NCBI RefSeq assembly: GCF_025421775.1
Contig: NZ_JAOEFX010000004.1
Span: forward strand, 310,001-374,000
Direction of reading: 5' to 3'
Length of the DNA: 64,000 nt
Source of the DNA: Paenarthrobacter aurescens
Lineage (GTDB): Bacteria > Actinomycetota > Actinomycetes > Actinomycetales > Micrococcaceae
Below are positions 29,281-38,113 of this stretch, piece after piece. Under the pieces are notes generated by a model, which did no database searches, had not been told where the DNA came from, and was given only the letters and a program-made list of their open reading frames with translations. The stretch's first letter is position 1, and the number at the start of each line of letters is the position of its first letter. A program made the position numbers and the translations under genes.

Positions 29281-29922
29281 ATGGTGTCAAGCCCCACATC
29301 GCAACGCGTCCGAAAATTACCCGATGAGCGCCGCGCGGAGATCCTCTCCGAGGCCGCTTCCATTGCCCTGGCCGAGGGGCTGGAGCGGATAACCCTCCGT
29401 GCTGTCGCGGACCGATTGGGTGTGCGGCCCGGCCTGATCAGCCACTACTATCCGGCGGCCGAAGACTTGGTGATCGCCGCCTTCGTCCGCGCCGTTTCTG
29501 AAGAGCGGGAAGAGCTGTTTCCCGACGGCGGCACCCCCCTTGGGCGCATGGCCCACCTCATCTCGCGCATCGAAGGTCACGGTGCCTTCGAACTCACCCG
29601 ACTGTGGCTTAACGCCCGGCATCTCTGCCGATTCACCCCTGCATTGGGGGAGGCAATGTTGGCGCAGGAATACCTGGATCGCACGCGATTGACCGCCCTC
29701 ATTGAGGATGGCGTGGCGTCGGGTGACTTCGCCGTGGATGACCCGTTCGCGGCGTGCATCCGGATCTGGGTGGCAATCGACGGCGTGGGCTCCTATGTCA
29801 ACAATGTCGGGTCCTTTGATTACGAGGCCTTCACGCGTTTCGTTACTGATGTGGCTGAATGGTCTCTGGGCGTTCCTGCCGGCAGGCTGCGCGCCGAGGT
29901 GGACCGCCGGCGCGAGGCCTGA
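29281..29922 (+). CDS. TetR-family regulator
   Basis: 213 residues. HTH at about 15-60 (RAEILSEAASIALAEGLERI, VADRLGVRPGLISHYYPAAE). The start ATG lies only 10 bases after the operator-like repeat, with a weak ribosome site. It is divergent from the NCS1 permease operon. Simplest reading: repressor of that operon and of itself, released by the substrate or a pathway intermediate. Confidence 0.9.
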   Translation: MVSSPTSQRVRKLPDERRAEILSEAASIALAEGLERITLRAVADRLGVRPGLISHYYPAAEDLVIAAFVRAVSEEREELFPDGGTPLGRMAHLISRIEGHGAFELTRLWLNARHLCRFTPALGEAMLAQEYLDRTRLTALIEDGVASGDFAVDDPFAACIRIWVAIDGVGSYVNNVGSFDYEAFTRFVTDVAEWSLGVPAGRLRAEVDRRREA

Positions 29923-30145
29923 TGGTGAACGTCGCATTTGTCCTTCCCGCGCGTTAATCAGTATCCTGATGACTTATCCGGTGACACCGGATGATGCTGT
30001 ATGGGCTGGGGGTTGCTCAAGTCGCAGTGGCTGAAGCAGACGGCCGGGCGACTACCGTGAGAGTTTGTATGACGGCGTTGCTTGGTAACGACGGACAGCA
30101 CCCAGGTCCCGGACATCCAGGTATGCCTGAAGGGCGTGACATTTC

Positions 30146-31525
30146 GTGGGCAACAATGACGAGGCCGTGGACTTCCGGATCCCCGATTCCATCGACGACA
30201 CACTGGACGGCCGCTACCAGCTGGGCCCCGTCTTGGGCAGGGGCGCCATGTCCACTGTCTATCGGGCAACGGACCTGCTGCTTGGCCGCGATGTGGCCAT
30301 CAAGATCTTCCTCCCCGGCTCCGGCGATGACTCCTTCCGGGGCCGCCAGGAGACCGAAATGCGGCTTCTCGCCGGATTCGACCACCCCGGACTCGTGGCC
30401 GCCTTCGATGCCGGCGTCGATGCCAGGAACGACGAGGAACGCGCCTTCCTGGTGATGGAACTCGCCGAGGGGAGGGACCTGCGTGCCGTGCTGTCCAACG
30501 GGCCACTCACCCTGCCGGAGACAGTCCGGATCGGGATCCGGCTTGCGGGGGCGCTGTCCCAAGTTCATGAGCACGGCGTCATCCACCGCGACATCAAGCC
30601 AGCCAACATTTTGGTATCCGACGACGGCGAACTGGCCGAATCCGTGAAGCTGGCGGACTTCGGCGTCGCGCTGGTGATGAATGACAGCCGACTGACCGCC
30701 ACGGGGTTCACCGTGGGCACAGCCCAGTACCTCAGCCCCGAGCAGGCCCAAGGCCTGAGCCTGACTCCTGCGAGCGACATCTATTCGCTCGGCCTCGTGC
30801 TCCTTGAGTGCCTCACAGGCAGGGCCGAATATCCGGGGACGCCCATCGAGACGGCCTCAGCGCGCCTTCACCGGGCACCCCAGATTCCCTTGGAGCTGCC
30901 CGGGCCGCTGCGCGGGCTCCTTGAAGCCATGACGGACATGGACCCCCAAAAGCGGCCGAAGGCGCAGGAAGTCGAACAGACCCTGGCGGAAGAGGGGATC
31001 CAATCGGGCCGAAGGACTGCGCTGCTGCCGCCCGTGCCTTCGCGACAACCGCTCCGCGCGCCGACCTCACGGCAAGCCACGCGGAAGCAGGCCACAGTGT
31101 CGGGCATCCGGACCTTCGGGAAACGACGTCCCAGGACTGTCCGGGCAGTGGCCGCTGCGGCAGTGACCGTACCGCTGGCCTTGGTGATCCTCACCCAAGG
31201 GTTTGCGCCGTCGGCCGACACGGTGGATCCCTCCGACCCCGCCGATCCCGGCGTATCCCAGGCCGAGCCCCAGCCGGCCCTGCCGGGTGCGCCCGTTGTG
31301 CCCGCGCCTGCCGAGGTGGTGCCCGCCGAGGTTGTGCCCGCCGAGGTGGTCAACCTTCCGGAGACCACGCAACCGGACCAGGTCCCCGCGGTCCAGGCGC
31401 CAGCGCCCGGCCCCGCTGTGGCGCCAGGCAGGGAGATCGAAGACAAGAAGGGCAAAGACGCCGACGAGAAGGGCAGCGGCAAGACCGGGAAGCCCGAAAA
31501 GGCAAAGGGCGGCGAGGGCAAGTAG
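30146..31525 (+). CDS. Membrane-anchored Ser/Thr protein kinase with K/E-rich extracellular tail
   Basis: 459 residues from GTG 30146. Kinase domain about 24-285: glycine loop GRGAMSTV (31-38), K53 (VAIKIF), HRDIKPAN (147-154, catalytic D149) and DFG (171-173). A single TM helix follows at about 331-350 (AAAAVTVPLALVILT). The outside part is Pro/Val/Ala-rich with repeats of AEVVP, ending in a Lys/Glu/Gly tail (KKGKDADEKGSGKTGKPEKA). No PASTA repeats are present, unlike PknB. The 223 bases upstream show no accepted gene. Its signal and substrates are unknown; it may monitor the envelope. Confidence 0.9.
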   Translation: MGNNDEAVDFRIPDSIDDTLDGRYQLGPVLGRGAMSTVYRATDLLLGRDVAIKIFLPGSGDDSFRGRQETEMRLLAGFDHPGLVAAFDAGVDARNDEERAFLVMELAEGRDLRAVLSNGPLTLPETVRIGIRLAGALSQVHEHGVIHRDIKPANILVSDDGELAESVKLADFGVALVMNDSRLTATGFTVGTAQYLSPEQAQGLSLTPASDIYSLGLVLLECLTGRAEYPGTPIETASARLHRAPQIPLELPGPLRGLLEAMTDMDPQKRPKAQEVEQTLAEEGIQSGRRTALLPPVPSRQPLRAPTSRQATRKQATVSGIRTFGKRRPRTVRAVAAAAVTVPLALVILTQGFAPSADTVDPSDPADPGVSQAEPQPALPGAPVVPAPAEVVPAEVVPAEVVNLPETTQPDQVPAVQAPAPGPAVAPGREIEDKKGKDADEKGSGKTGKPEKAKGGEGK

Positions 31526-31547
31526 CCCCGGCTGCGTGAATAGACGC

Positions 31548-31568
31548 ACGACGGCGACCTGCCGTCGT
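31548..31568. terminator. Short hairpin, ACGACGGCG family
   Basis: ACGACGGC (31548-31555) pairs with GCCGTCGT (31561-31568) between the convergent kinase and deacetylase genes. Short stem, 5-base loop. Confidence 0.6.
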
Positions 31569-31589
31569 CGTGGGTTATGTCCTGGAAGT

Positions 31590-33053
31590 TCAGCGGCCCG
31601 GGACGCACCCCGGCGAAGTGCCGCGGCACTTGTAGGTGACACCTGGCTTCAGGTCGATACCCGCGAAAAGCTGCGGGAGGGTCACTAAATAGAAGCCCTT
31701 GCCTTTGAGCTGGGTGATCAGCTCGGCCTGGGCATCAACGGTGGAAGCGTGGATGTCGTGTTGCAGGATGATCGATCCGGGCTTGACCAGGCCCATGATC
31801 CGGGGAAGGAACACAGCCTTGTTCCTGGACTGCCAGTCCATGGAGTCGACATCCCAGATGACCTGAGGCAGCCCCACGGAAACGGCAACCGACTTGTTGG
31901 TTGCTCCGTACGGCGGCCGTAAGTACGCCGGCACAACCCCTGTTGCTGTTTCGATGGCGGCCTGGGCCGACTGGACCTCACGTTCGATGCCAGCCTGTGG
32001 GAGCTTGGTCAGGTAGGGGTGGTTCATGGTGTGGTTGGCGATGGTGTGGCCCGCTGCCGCCACGGATTTTGCCACTCCCGGATTGGCCTTTACATAGCCG
32101 CCCTGCTGGAAGAACGTGGCGAACACCTTGTGCTTGTCCAGGATGTTGAGGAGCTTGGTGGTTTGGGCGTTGGGTCCGTCGTCGTAGGTCAGGGCGGCGC
32201 AGGGAACGAGGTCGCAGTTGATGTGCGTCAGGCCGCCCGGCGAAGGCTGAGGGATGGTGAACGGTGTTCCGGCGATGACTGCGTTGCGAAGGGTTTGGCC
32301 GGCAGGCGAGATGACCTTGTTCGTGGCCCCAGCACTGAGCTCCACGGTGAGTGGGCCTGCCAGGGCGGCGTCTGTTCCCGGGTCTTGGTGGATGGTCACG
32401 CTGAGGTTCCCCGCTGAGGTTAACGCGACGGCCGTGAGCAGATCGGCGTCAGACAGCGAACCTGCTGCCGGGCCTGGAATCTCCGGACGGAGGATGTCCC
32501 CAAGAATTGTCCGTAAGGCGCCCGTCATGGCCGGATTGACCAGGGCGGAACTGTCAGTGACCGCGCCTGTGCTGAGGTCCTCGTAGGTGATCTGGTCAAT
32601 CCGCCCGGTCAGGACGCCGCCGGTCATTGTTGTCTGCACAAACCTGGATCCCACCACGTTACCGGTGGCCAGGATGAGTTCATGGGTGATGGAAACGCCG
32701 TCGGCCAACAAGGCCGCAGGGGTGGCCGGCAACGTCGCGGGTTCGTGCCGGCCGCCGGACCGGGCATCAAAAACGCCGAGCAGCCGCGCGTCCAGCCTGC
32801 TGTTGAAGGTCTCGGCGCCGTTGATGTATTGCCACGTCGCAACCGTGGGCGAAGCCCCGGCCGTGCGCGTCGTCATCTCCACCGTGGACGGAGCCCCCAA
32901 GGCGATTCTGGGCGGAGCCGCGCCGATGACCGCGATCGCCGGTTCAGCCAAGGGTGCCGGCTGAGGGAGTGTTGGGACGCAGGCGGAGACGAAGAGCACG
33001 ATGACCACGAGTGGGATCGCGAACGGTGAGCGGACGGGGGCGGGCCGCTTCAC
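31590..33053 (-). CDS. Lipoprotein polysaccharide deacetylase (NodB domain)
   Basis: 487 residues from GTG 33053 (KRPAPVRSP...); the frame extends to 33308 but that part overlaps the histidine kinase antiparallel-free region and lacks a signal. The N-terminus has a hydrophobic helix ending at a lipobox (VSAC), so the protein is probably lipid-anchored outside. The C-terminal part carries the NodB motif: LTYDDGPN (catalytic/metal Asp pair), HTIANHTMNHP (metal His) and RPPYGATN. It should remove N-acetyl groups from peptidoglycan or another cell-wall glycan. The first ~240 residues are of unknown family. It is convergent with the kinase. Confidence 0.88.
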   Translation of the reverse strand: MKRPAPVRSPFAIPLVVIVLFVSACVPTLPQPAPLAEPAIAVIGAAPPRIALGAPSTVEMTTRTAGASPTVATWQYINGAETFNSRLDARLLGVFDARSGGRHEPATLPATPAALLADGVSITHELILATGNVVGSRFVQTTMTGGVLTGRIDQITYEDLSTGAVTDSSALVNPAMTGALRTILGDILRPEIPGPAAGSLSDADLLTAVALTSAGNLSVTIHQDPGTDAALAGPLTVELSAGATNKVISPAGQTLRNAVIAGTPFTIPQPSPGGLTHINCDLVPCAALTYDDGPNAQTTKLLNILDKHKVFATFFQQGGYVKANPGVAKSVAAAGHTIANHTMNHPYLTKLPQAGIEREVQSAQAAIETATGVVPAYLRPPYGATNKSVAVSVGLPQVIWDVDSMDWQSRNKAVFLPRIMGLVKPGSIILQHDIHASTVDAQAELITQLKGKGFYLVTLPQLFAGIDLKPGVTYKCRGTSPGCVPGR

Positions 33054-33139
33054 GGATTTCTCTACACGAAGTGCGGGGTGGTCATGCCTCGAATGATGGC
33101 AGTCAGAACGCCGGGGAACCGGGAGACACTCCGAAAGGG

Positions 33140-34369
33140 TCAGGACCCGGTGGGAAAGCTGACCGCCACGGTTGTTCCGCCCCCGGGGGTTTCCGCCAGG
33201 GTGAGGTCGCCGCCGTGTGCCTTGGCAATGCTGCTGCAGGTGGCCAAGCCGAGTCCGGAGCCCGGCCCGTCGCCTTGCCGCCGCAGGCGCACCAAAGGCT
33301 CCAGGCACTTGGCGCGGTCCTCCGGATTGATGCCTTTGCCGTTGTCCGCGACGAAGATCGTGGCGCCTTGATAGTTGGAAACCCCGCTGATGTGGATGTG
33401 GAGGTCGCGCTCGGGGCTCCGGTAGTTCACGGCGTTGGAGACCAGGTTCTGCAGGAGGGTGCGGAGTTGTCCGCGGTCAGCAAAGACAGTGAGGTCTTCG
33501 ACGTCGACCATCCCGTCATTCTCAATTCCGAGGTCTCCCGCGACCTCCTCTGTGACTTCCCGCAAAGACACGTGTGCCGGCTGGATTCCGCCGCCCACCC
33601 TCGAGTAGCTGAGGACGTCTTCCAGCATTCCGAGCATCCGCCGGCCGCTGGCGCCGATGCGCTCCAGGTACCGGGCAGCGGTGCTCTCGGGTTCCACGTC
33701 GGGATCGTCTTCAACCAACTCGACGTAGCCGAGGATGGTGGTCAGCGGAATGCGGAGGTCGTGGCTGACGCGGCCTGCGAACCCGGCGAGCTTGGCATTG
33801 CTGTCCTTGAGCTCGGCATAGGTGCGGTCCAGCTGGACCGTGCGGTGCTGCAATTCCAGCAACTCGACCACCTGCTTGGCCAGGACCTCCAGCATGCTGA
33901 CCTGTTCGGGACGCAGATCCTTGGTTTTATCGGAGAAGACGCACAAGGTTCCAGGGACGAACCCCGAGTCTGTCTGCAGCGGAACGGACGCATAAAAGCG
34001 GACCTTGCCGATTTCGCCGGTGACAAAGGGATTGTCCGCGAAGCGGGGATCCTGGGAAGCGTCGCTGACGACGGTCCTCTCGCGGGAGAGGAACACCTTG
34101 GCGCACATGGAGTCTTCGCGGGAGCAGACACCCGGCTCCACGCCCCAAGCGCCGATCTGGTGCTGGTACTGCGCACTGATGATGTTGACCACGCCATACG
34201 GGGCGCCGCACAGTTCCGTTGCCAGCCGCACGAGGTTTTGCAGGGCGCTCATGACGGCCGCGTTGGGAAGGAGAACGGAATCCACGGCAGGGTCCAGGCC
34301 ATATTCCTGTAATTCGAGGTCTCGGCTAACGTCGTCGGTAAAAGCGATCTGCCCGTGTGCGCGCGTCAT
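33140..34369 (-). CDS. Orphan GAF-domain sensor histidine kinase
   Basis: 409 residues: GAF domain about 40-165, HisKA H-box with H203 (GRVSHDLRIPLT), N-box LQNLVSNAVNY, G1 VADNGKGIN and G2 GSGLGLAT. There is no TM helix, so it is cytoplasmic. Similar proteins in Arthrobacter sense small or redox ligands or take input from bacteriophytochrome-like partners; nothing here shows which. No response regulator is next to it, so its partner must be elsewhere. It is divergent from the MFS gene starting at 34447. Confidence 0.9.
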   Translation of the reverse strand: MTRAHGQIAFTDDVSRDLELQEYGLDPAVDSVLLPNAAVMSALQNLVRLATELCGAPYGVVNIISAQYQHQIGAWGVEPGVCSREDSMCAKVFLSRERTVVSDASQDPRFADNPFVTGEIGKVRFYASVPLQTDSGFVPGTLCVFSDKTKDLRPEQVSMLEVLAKQVVELLELQHRTVQLDRTYAELKDSNAKLAGFAGRVSHDLRIPLTTILGYVELVEDDPDVEPESTAARYLERIGASGRRMLGMLEDVLSYSRVGGGIQPAHVSLREVTEEVAGDLGIENDGMVDVEDLTVFADRGQLRTLLQNLVSNAVNYRSPERDLHIHISGVSNYQGATIFVADNGKGINPEDRAKCLEPLVRLRRQGDGPGSGLGLATCSSIAKAHGGDLTLAETPGGGTTVAVSFPTGS

Positions 34370-34446
34370 TAAGCAATTCCCCCAGAGTCATCAGGATTCC
34401 CTGCCGATACTACCGGGGCGTTCCCGGCGGTGGTTTACTGGGACGC

Positions 34447-35862
34447 ATGACCGAGCCGGAACCGGCCTCCGCCGGGTCTACTGACACCATCGATCTATCC
34501 GTACGCACTCCCGCGCAAAGATCCCGCACGTTCACCGGGATCCTGGTGAACACCGCCGTCGCCAACATCACCACCAGCTACCTTTGGTTCGCCCTGACGT
34601 TTTGGGTGTACCTGGAGACCCGCAACGTGATCGCCACTGGGGTGATCGGCGGCGCGTACATGCTGTTGATCGCGCTCTCCAGCATCAGCTTCGGCACTTT
34701 TGTGGACCGGTACCGCAAGCTGGCCGTGATGCGCTTCGCCGCCGCCTTCACGCTGGTGATGTTCGTCCTGTCCGGAGTCATGTTCCTGCTGACGCCGGAA
34801 CAGGCGTTGCTCGACCTGACACAGCCTTGGTTCTGGATCTTTACCATGATCATCCTGATCGGCGCGGTGGTGGAGAACATGCGCAACATCGCCCTTTCCA
34901 CGACCGTCACCATCCTGATCGAACCGGACCGGCGGGCCAACGCCAACGGGCTGGTGGGCATGGTGCAGGGGCTCATGTTCGTGGTGACCTCGGTCCTTTC
35001 CGGACTATCAGTGGGACTACTGGGCATGGGATGGACAGTGGTAGTGGCTCTGGTCCTCACGGCCTTGGCCTTCGGACACTTGCTCACGCTGCGCCTGCCG
35101 GAGGAAGTGCGGGCAGCCGCCTCCGACGCGCAAGGCGGATTCGACTTGCGCGGGTCATGGGCTGCCGTCATGGCGATTTCCGGGCTCTTCGCGCTGATCC
35201 TTTTCTCCACGTTCAACAACTTCATCGGCGGTGTCTACATGGCGTTGATGGATCCCTACGGCCTGGAGATGTTCTCTGTGGAGATGTGGGGCACTGTCTT
35301 CGCGATAGGCGCTACGGGCTTCATTCTGGGCGGCGCACTGATCGGAAAATTCGGGCTCGGTTCCAACCCGTTGCGCACCATGCTCATTGCTGTTGCGTTG
35401 ATGGGGCTCATTGGAGCCCTGTTCACCGTGCGGGAGTGGGCGTGGCTTTACATCGTCGGGATCTGGCTCTACATGGCGCTGGTTCCCGTGGTGGAGGCAG
35501 CCGAGCAGACCGTCATCCAAAAGGTGGTCCCCCTGCCCCGGCAAGGCAGGGTGTTTGGCTTCGCCATGGCTTTCGAGTCCGCAGCAGCGCCCATCACCGC
35601 GTTCCTCATCGCGCCGATCGCCCAGTTCTGGATCATTCCCTACGCGCGCTCTTCCGATGGTGCGGCCCAGCTTGAACCGCTGCTGGGTGAGGGCATTTCA
35701 CGCGGCATCGCGCTGGTGTTCCTGGCGGCTGGCCTCATCATGATCGCCGTAGCGTTGATCGCCTTCCTGACGCCGGTCTACCGCCGCGTATCGGCATCCT
35801 ATGCGCAGACAGCAGCGGAGGAATCGGCAAAAGAAAACGCGGACACCCCGTACTCGGGCTGA
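34447..35862 (+). CDS. MFS transporter
   Basis: 471 residues from ATG 34447 (MTEPEPASAG), chosen over the 30-residue hydrophilic extension open from 34357. About 12 TM helices with a central loop (LPEEVRAAASDAQGGFD). N-terminal motif A-like GTFVDRYRKL. Substrate unknown; such genes are often efflux pumps of the MFS_3 type. The C-terminus is soluble and Ala/Glu-rich. It shares a divergent promoter region with the histidine kinase. Confidence 0.88.
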   Translation: MTEPEPASAGSTDTIDLSVRTPAQRSRTFTGILVNTAVANITTSYLWFALTFWVYLETRNVIATGVIGGAYMLLIALSSISFGTFVDRYRKLAVMRFAAAFTLVMFVLSGVMFLLTPEQALLDLTQPWFWIFTMIILIGAVVENMRNIALSTTVTILIEPDRRANANGLVGMVQGLMFVVTSVLSGLSVGLLGMGWTVVVALVLTALAFGHLLTLRLPEEVRAAASDAQGGFDLRGSWAAVMAISGLFALILFSTFNNFIGGVYMALMDPYGLEMFSVEMWGTVFAIGATGFILGGALIGKFGLGSNPLRTMLIAVALMGLIGALFTVREWAWLYIVGIWLYMALVPVVEAAEQTVIQKVVPLPRQGRVFGFAMAFESAAAPITAFLIAPIAQFWIIPYARSSDGAAQLEPLLGEGISRGIALVFLAAGLIMIAVALIAFLTPVYRRVSASYAQTAAEESAKENADTPYSG

Positions 35863-35972
35863 ACTGCAGCCAAAGATCACTCTTTTCGGATGAGACGGGA
35901 AGATTGACCGCGGGTGCAGTGTGGAGTCAGTTCACGGAACTCAGGCAGTCCTGAAGAGATGGAGACAGTCAC

Positions 35973-36398
35973 ATGGCTCAACCGGACACGGCCGATTACG
36001 TTATTCGACTGGAGCCGGACAATGTCCTGTCCTTGGAATGGAATCCTGGTGTCCGCATAGAAGCAGCCAATGCCCGGGATGCCGTAGACGCAGTGAACAG
36101 AATTGCCGACGGCCAACGTTATCCCTTGCTCGTCAAGATGGCCGTCGCTGGCCACCTGAGCCGCGCGGCCCGTGACGTCTTCGTTGAACCCTGCGCAGCC
36201 AGCAGCATCGCCTTGGTGGGCAGGAACCCCGTGGACCGGATGCTCGCTGACTACCAATTGGCTGCCCAACCGGCACCCTGTCCCACCCGGTTCTTCACTT
36301 CCGAAGTTGAGGCGATGGCCTGGCTCAGGAACTCCGGCGAACCGTCCAATGACCGGCAAGAAGGCCTGGACGGTTCCGTGGGAGGAGCAGCACCATGA
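35973..36398 (+). CDS. Hypothetical protein of the DUF7793 / SpoIIAA-like type
   Basis: 141 residues. Strand-helix pattern with DYVIRLEPDNVLSLEWNPGV then helix ARDAVDAVNRIADG and a conserved-looking YPLLVKMAVAGHLSRAARD, which suggests a STAS/SpoIIAA-like alpha/beta fold as seen in many Arthrobacter proteins. Role unknown; possibly a protein-interaction modulator. The ATG at 35973 has a weak GGAGAC upstream. No partner is next to it. Confidence 0.65.
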   Translation: MAQPDTADYVIRLEPDNVLSLEWNPGVRIEAANARDAVDAVNRIADGQRYPLLVKMAVAGHLSRAARDVFVEPCAASSIALVGRNPVDRMLADYQLAAQPAPCPTRFFTSEVEAMAWLRNSGEPSNDRQEGLDGSVGGAAP

Positions 36399-36510
36399 CT
36401 TCACCGGCAGCAGCCAGGAGATGCTGGGGTTCACCACCACCATCGCCCTCTTCGAGTGAGAACTCCCTAACGCTCTATACCGCGACCGGGGGGTATGGAA
36501 TTATCGGCAA

Positions 36511-37008
36511 ATGGACCAGTATCTGTGGGTGTTGAAGCAAGATCAACTTGATGTGATTCGCGAATTGGAGCCGGCCAGACTTGAGCTCCTCGACGAGGAA
36601 GGCCTGCTCGCACTCCATAAACGGGTACGGCGTGCCCGCAACAAATACACCACCAATTATCGACGCAAAGCTGCAGACGAAGTGCTGGAAGCCGGTGGAC
36701 GCGGAGCCGCGGCGAACAAATCGGACAAAGCCCGGGCCCGGGCCCTGGTGTTTGAGGAAGCACTCTCGATAGTGAGCACCGAACTGGCGCGGGTAGCCCA
36801 CGAGGCCGCCGAGGAGCTGAAGGACGAGCGGCTGGAACGCGCCAGCGCCGGAAAGTCGACAGGTCCGGAGACATCCGGGGTGGGTACCGCATCCACGACC
36901 GGGTCGGGACGGGCCAGGTCGCACCAGAAAACCACCGGTGGAGTGAAACGGGACGCCTCCAGCCGTTCGCAGGGCGCCCAACGCCAAGCCAAGAAGGACG
37001 CGCGCTAA
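36511..37008 (+). CDS. Hypothetical helical basic protein
   Basis: 165 residues. The first ~100 residues are helical and charged (LLDEEGLLALHKRVRRARNK, SIVSTELARVAHEAAEEL); the rest is low-complexity Ser/Thr/Lys/Arg-rich. Resembles hypothetical proteins common in Arthrobacter. The basic tail could bind nucleic acid, but that is a guess. It is followed by a terminator hairpin. Confidence 0.65.
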   Translation: MDQYLWVLKQDQLDVIRELEPARLELLDEEGLLALHKRVRRARNKYTTNYRRKAADEVLEAGGRGAAANKSDKARARALVFEEALSIVSTELARVAHEAAEELKDERLERASAGKSTGPETSGVGTASTTGSGRARSHQKTTGGVKRDASSRSQGAQRQAKKDAR

Positions 37009-37030
37009 AGCCGCACCAAACACAACGAAA

Positions 37031-37068
37031 CAAGCGCACGACGGCGGGAGGTCGCCGTCGTACGCTTG
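37031..37068. terminator. Strong hairpin, ACGACGGCG family
   Basis: A 16-bp stem with one mismatch (37031-37046 / 37053-37068) and 6-base loop lies between the 36511 gene and the convergent dehydrogenase gene that ends at 37109. Confidence 0.8.
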
Positions 37069-37108
37069 CAGCAGGTTGCGCGCTTGCCTCAAGACAATGC
37101 CGGTGCAC

Positions 37109-38113
37109 CTAAGCGGTGAAAGCCAGATCTTCGACTTTCACCTGGAACCGCAACTTTTCCCCGCGGGCGAGCCGCAACGCTTCGTCAACGGCGCTCGCCG
37201 CCATACGCTCAAGCTCGTTGCCGAGGGACCCCGCAACATGCGGCGTGAGCAGCACGTTGGGGTGCGTGTAGAACCGGGAATCAGCTGGGAGCACCCAAGG
37301 CGTCGTCACGTCCAGCACCGCGTAGAGGTCGCCCCGTTCCACCCGTGCGAGCAGCGCATCCTGGTCCACCAGTTCGCCACGGGAGGTGTTGATGAAGGTG
37401 GTGCCCGGTCGCATCCGTTCGATCTGACCGGCATCCATCAGGTTCTTGGTGGACGGCAACGACGGCGCGTGGAGGCTGACCACGTCGCTGCTCTCCACAA
37501 GCTCATCAAGGGTGACAAGACCGACCCCAAGAATGCCGGCCTCTTCGGGGGACAGGTAGGGATCGGCCACCACCACATCAAGCTGGTACGGGGCGAGCAA
37601 ACGGATGACATGCCGGCCGATTTTTGAGGCGCCAATGATGCCGACGCGCTTGCGGTAGTTGCCCATGCCCGGGAAGAGCTGCTCCGCGAGGACATCGGTG
37701 CGGGTGGTGTGCAGCGCGCGGGCGATTTGAAGGACGCGCTTGTTGGCAAGGATGATCATGGCCACGGTGTACTCGGCCACCGGGATGGCGTTGGCGTCCG
37801 CAGCTGAGCTGACCTGGATCCCGCGCTCCCAGCAGGCGGCGCCGATGTGGTGTTTCACGCTGCCCGCGGCGTGCAGGACATAACGGAGGCGGGGTGCGGC
37901 GTCGAGGACTGCCTCGTCGATCATCGGACAGCCCCAGCCGGTGAGGAGGATGTCCACCTCTGCGAGCATGGAACGTCCGGCGGGAGATGTGAAGTCCTGG
38001 ATGGGCTCCCGGCCCAGGAGCGTCAGCGCCGGTTCCAACGGCTCCAGGCTCCTTGGCGGAAACACCGCCCGCGCTGTGTGGGCCGGCATGGCCAAGGCAA
38101 CATTCAAGCTCAC
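37109..38113 (-). CDS. D-2-hydroxyacid dehydrogenase family protein
   Basis: 334 residues. NAD site GIIGASKIGRHVIRLL, catalytic Arg in INTSRGELVDQDAL, and the His in TPHVAGSLGNELER. It oxidises or reduces a 2-hydroxy/2-keto acid with NAD(H). It overlaps the stop of the second ABC permease by 4 bases (38110-38113), so it is the last gene of the sugar-ABC operon. It may process an acid derived from the imported sugar or sugar acid. Confidence 0.9.
   Translation of the reverse strand: MSLNVALAMPAHTARAVFPPRSLEPLEPALTLLGREPIQDFTSPAGRSMLAEVDILLTGWGCPMIDEAVLDAAPRLRYVLHAAGSVKHHIGAACWERGIQVSSAADANAIPVAEYTVAMIILANKRVLQIARALHTTRTDVLAEQLFPGMGNYRKRVGIIGASKIGRHVIRLLAPYQLDVVVADPYLSPEEAGILGVGLVTLDELVESSDVVSLHAPSLPSTKNLMDAGQIERMRPGTTFINTSRGELVDQDALLARVERGDLYAVLDVTTPWVLPADSRFYTHPNVLLTPHVAGSLGNELERMAASAVDEALRLARGEKLRFQVKVEDLAFTA

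Noticed and set aside
33053..33308. N-terminal extension of the deacetylase frame
   Set aside because: No signal peptide or conserved residues; it overlaps the histidine kinase gene, and GTG 33053 gives a proper lipoprotein signal.
36396..36510. Short open frame after the 35973 gene
   Set aside because: About 44 residues, low complexity, no convincing start context and no family, so not listed as a gene.
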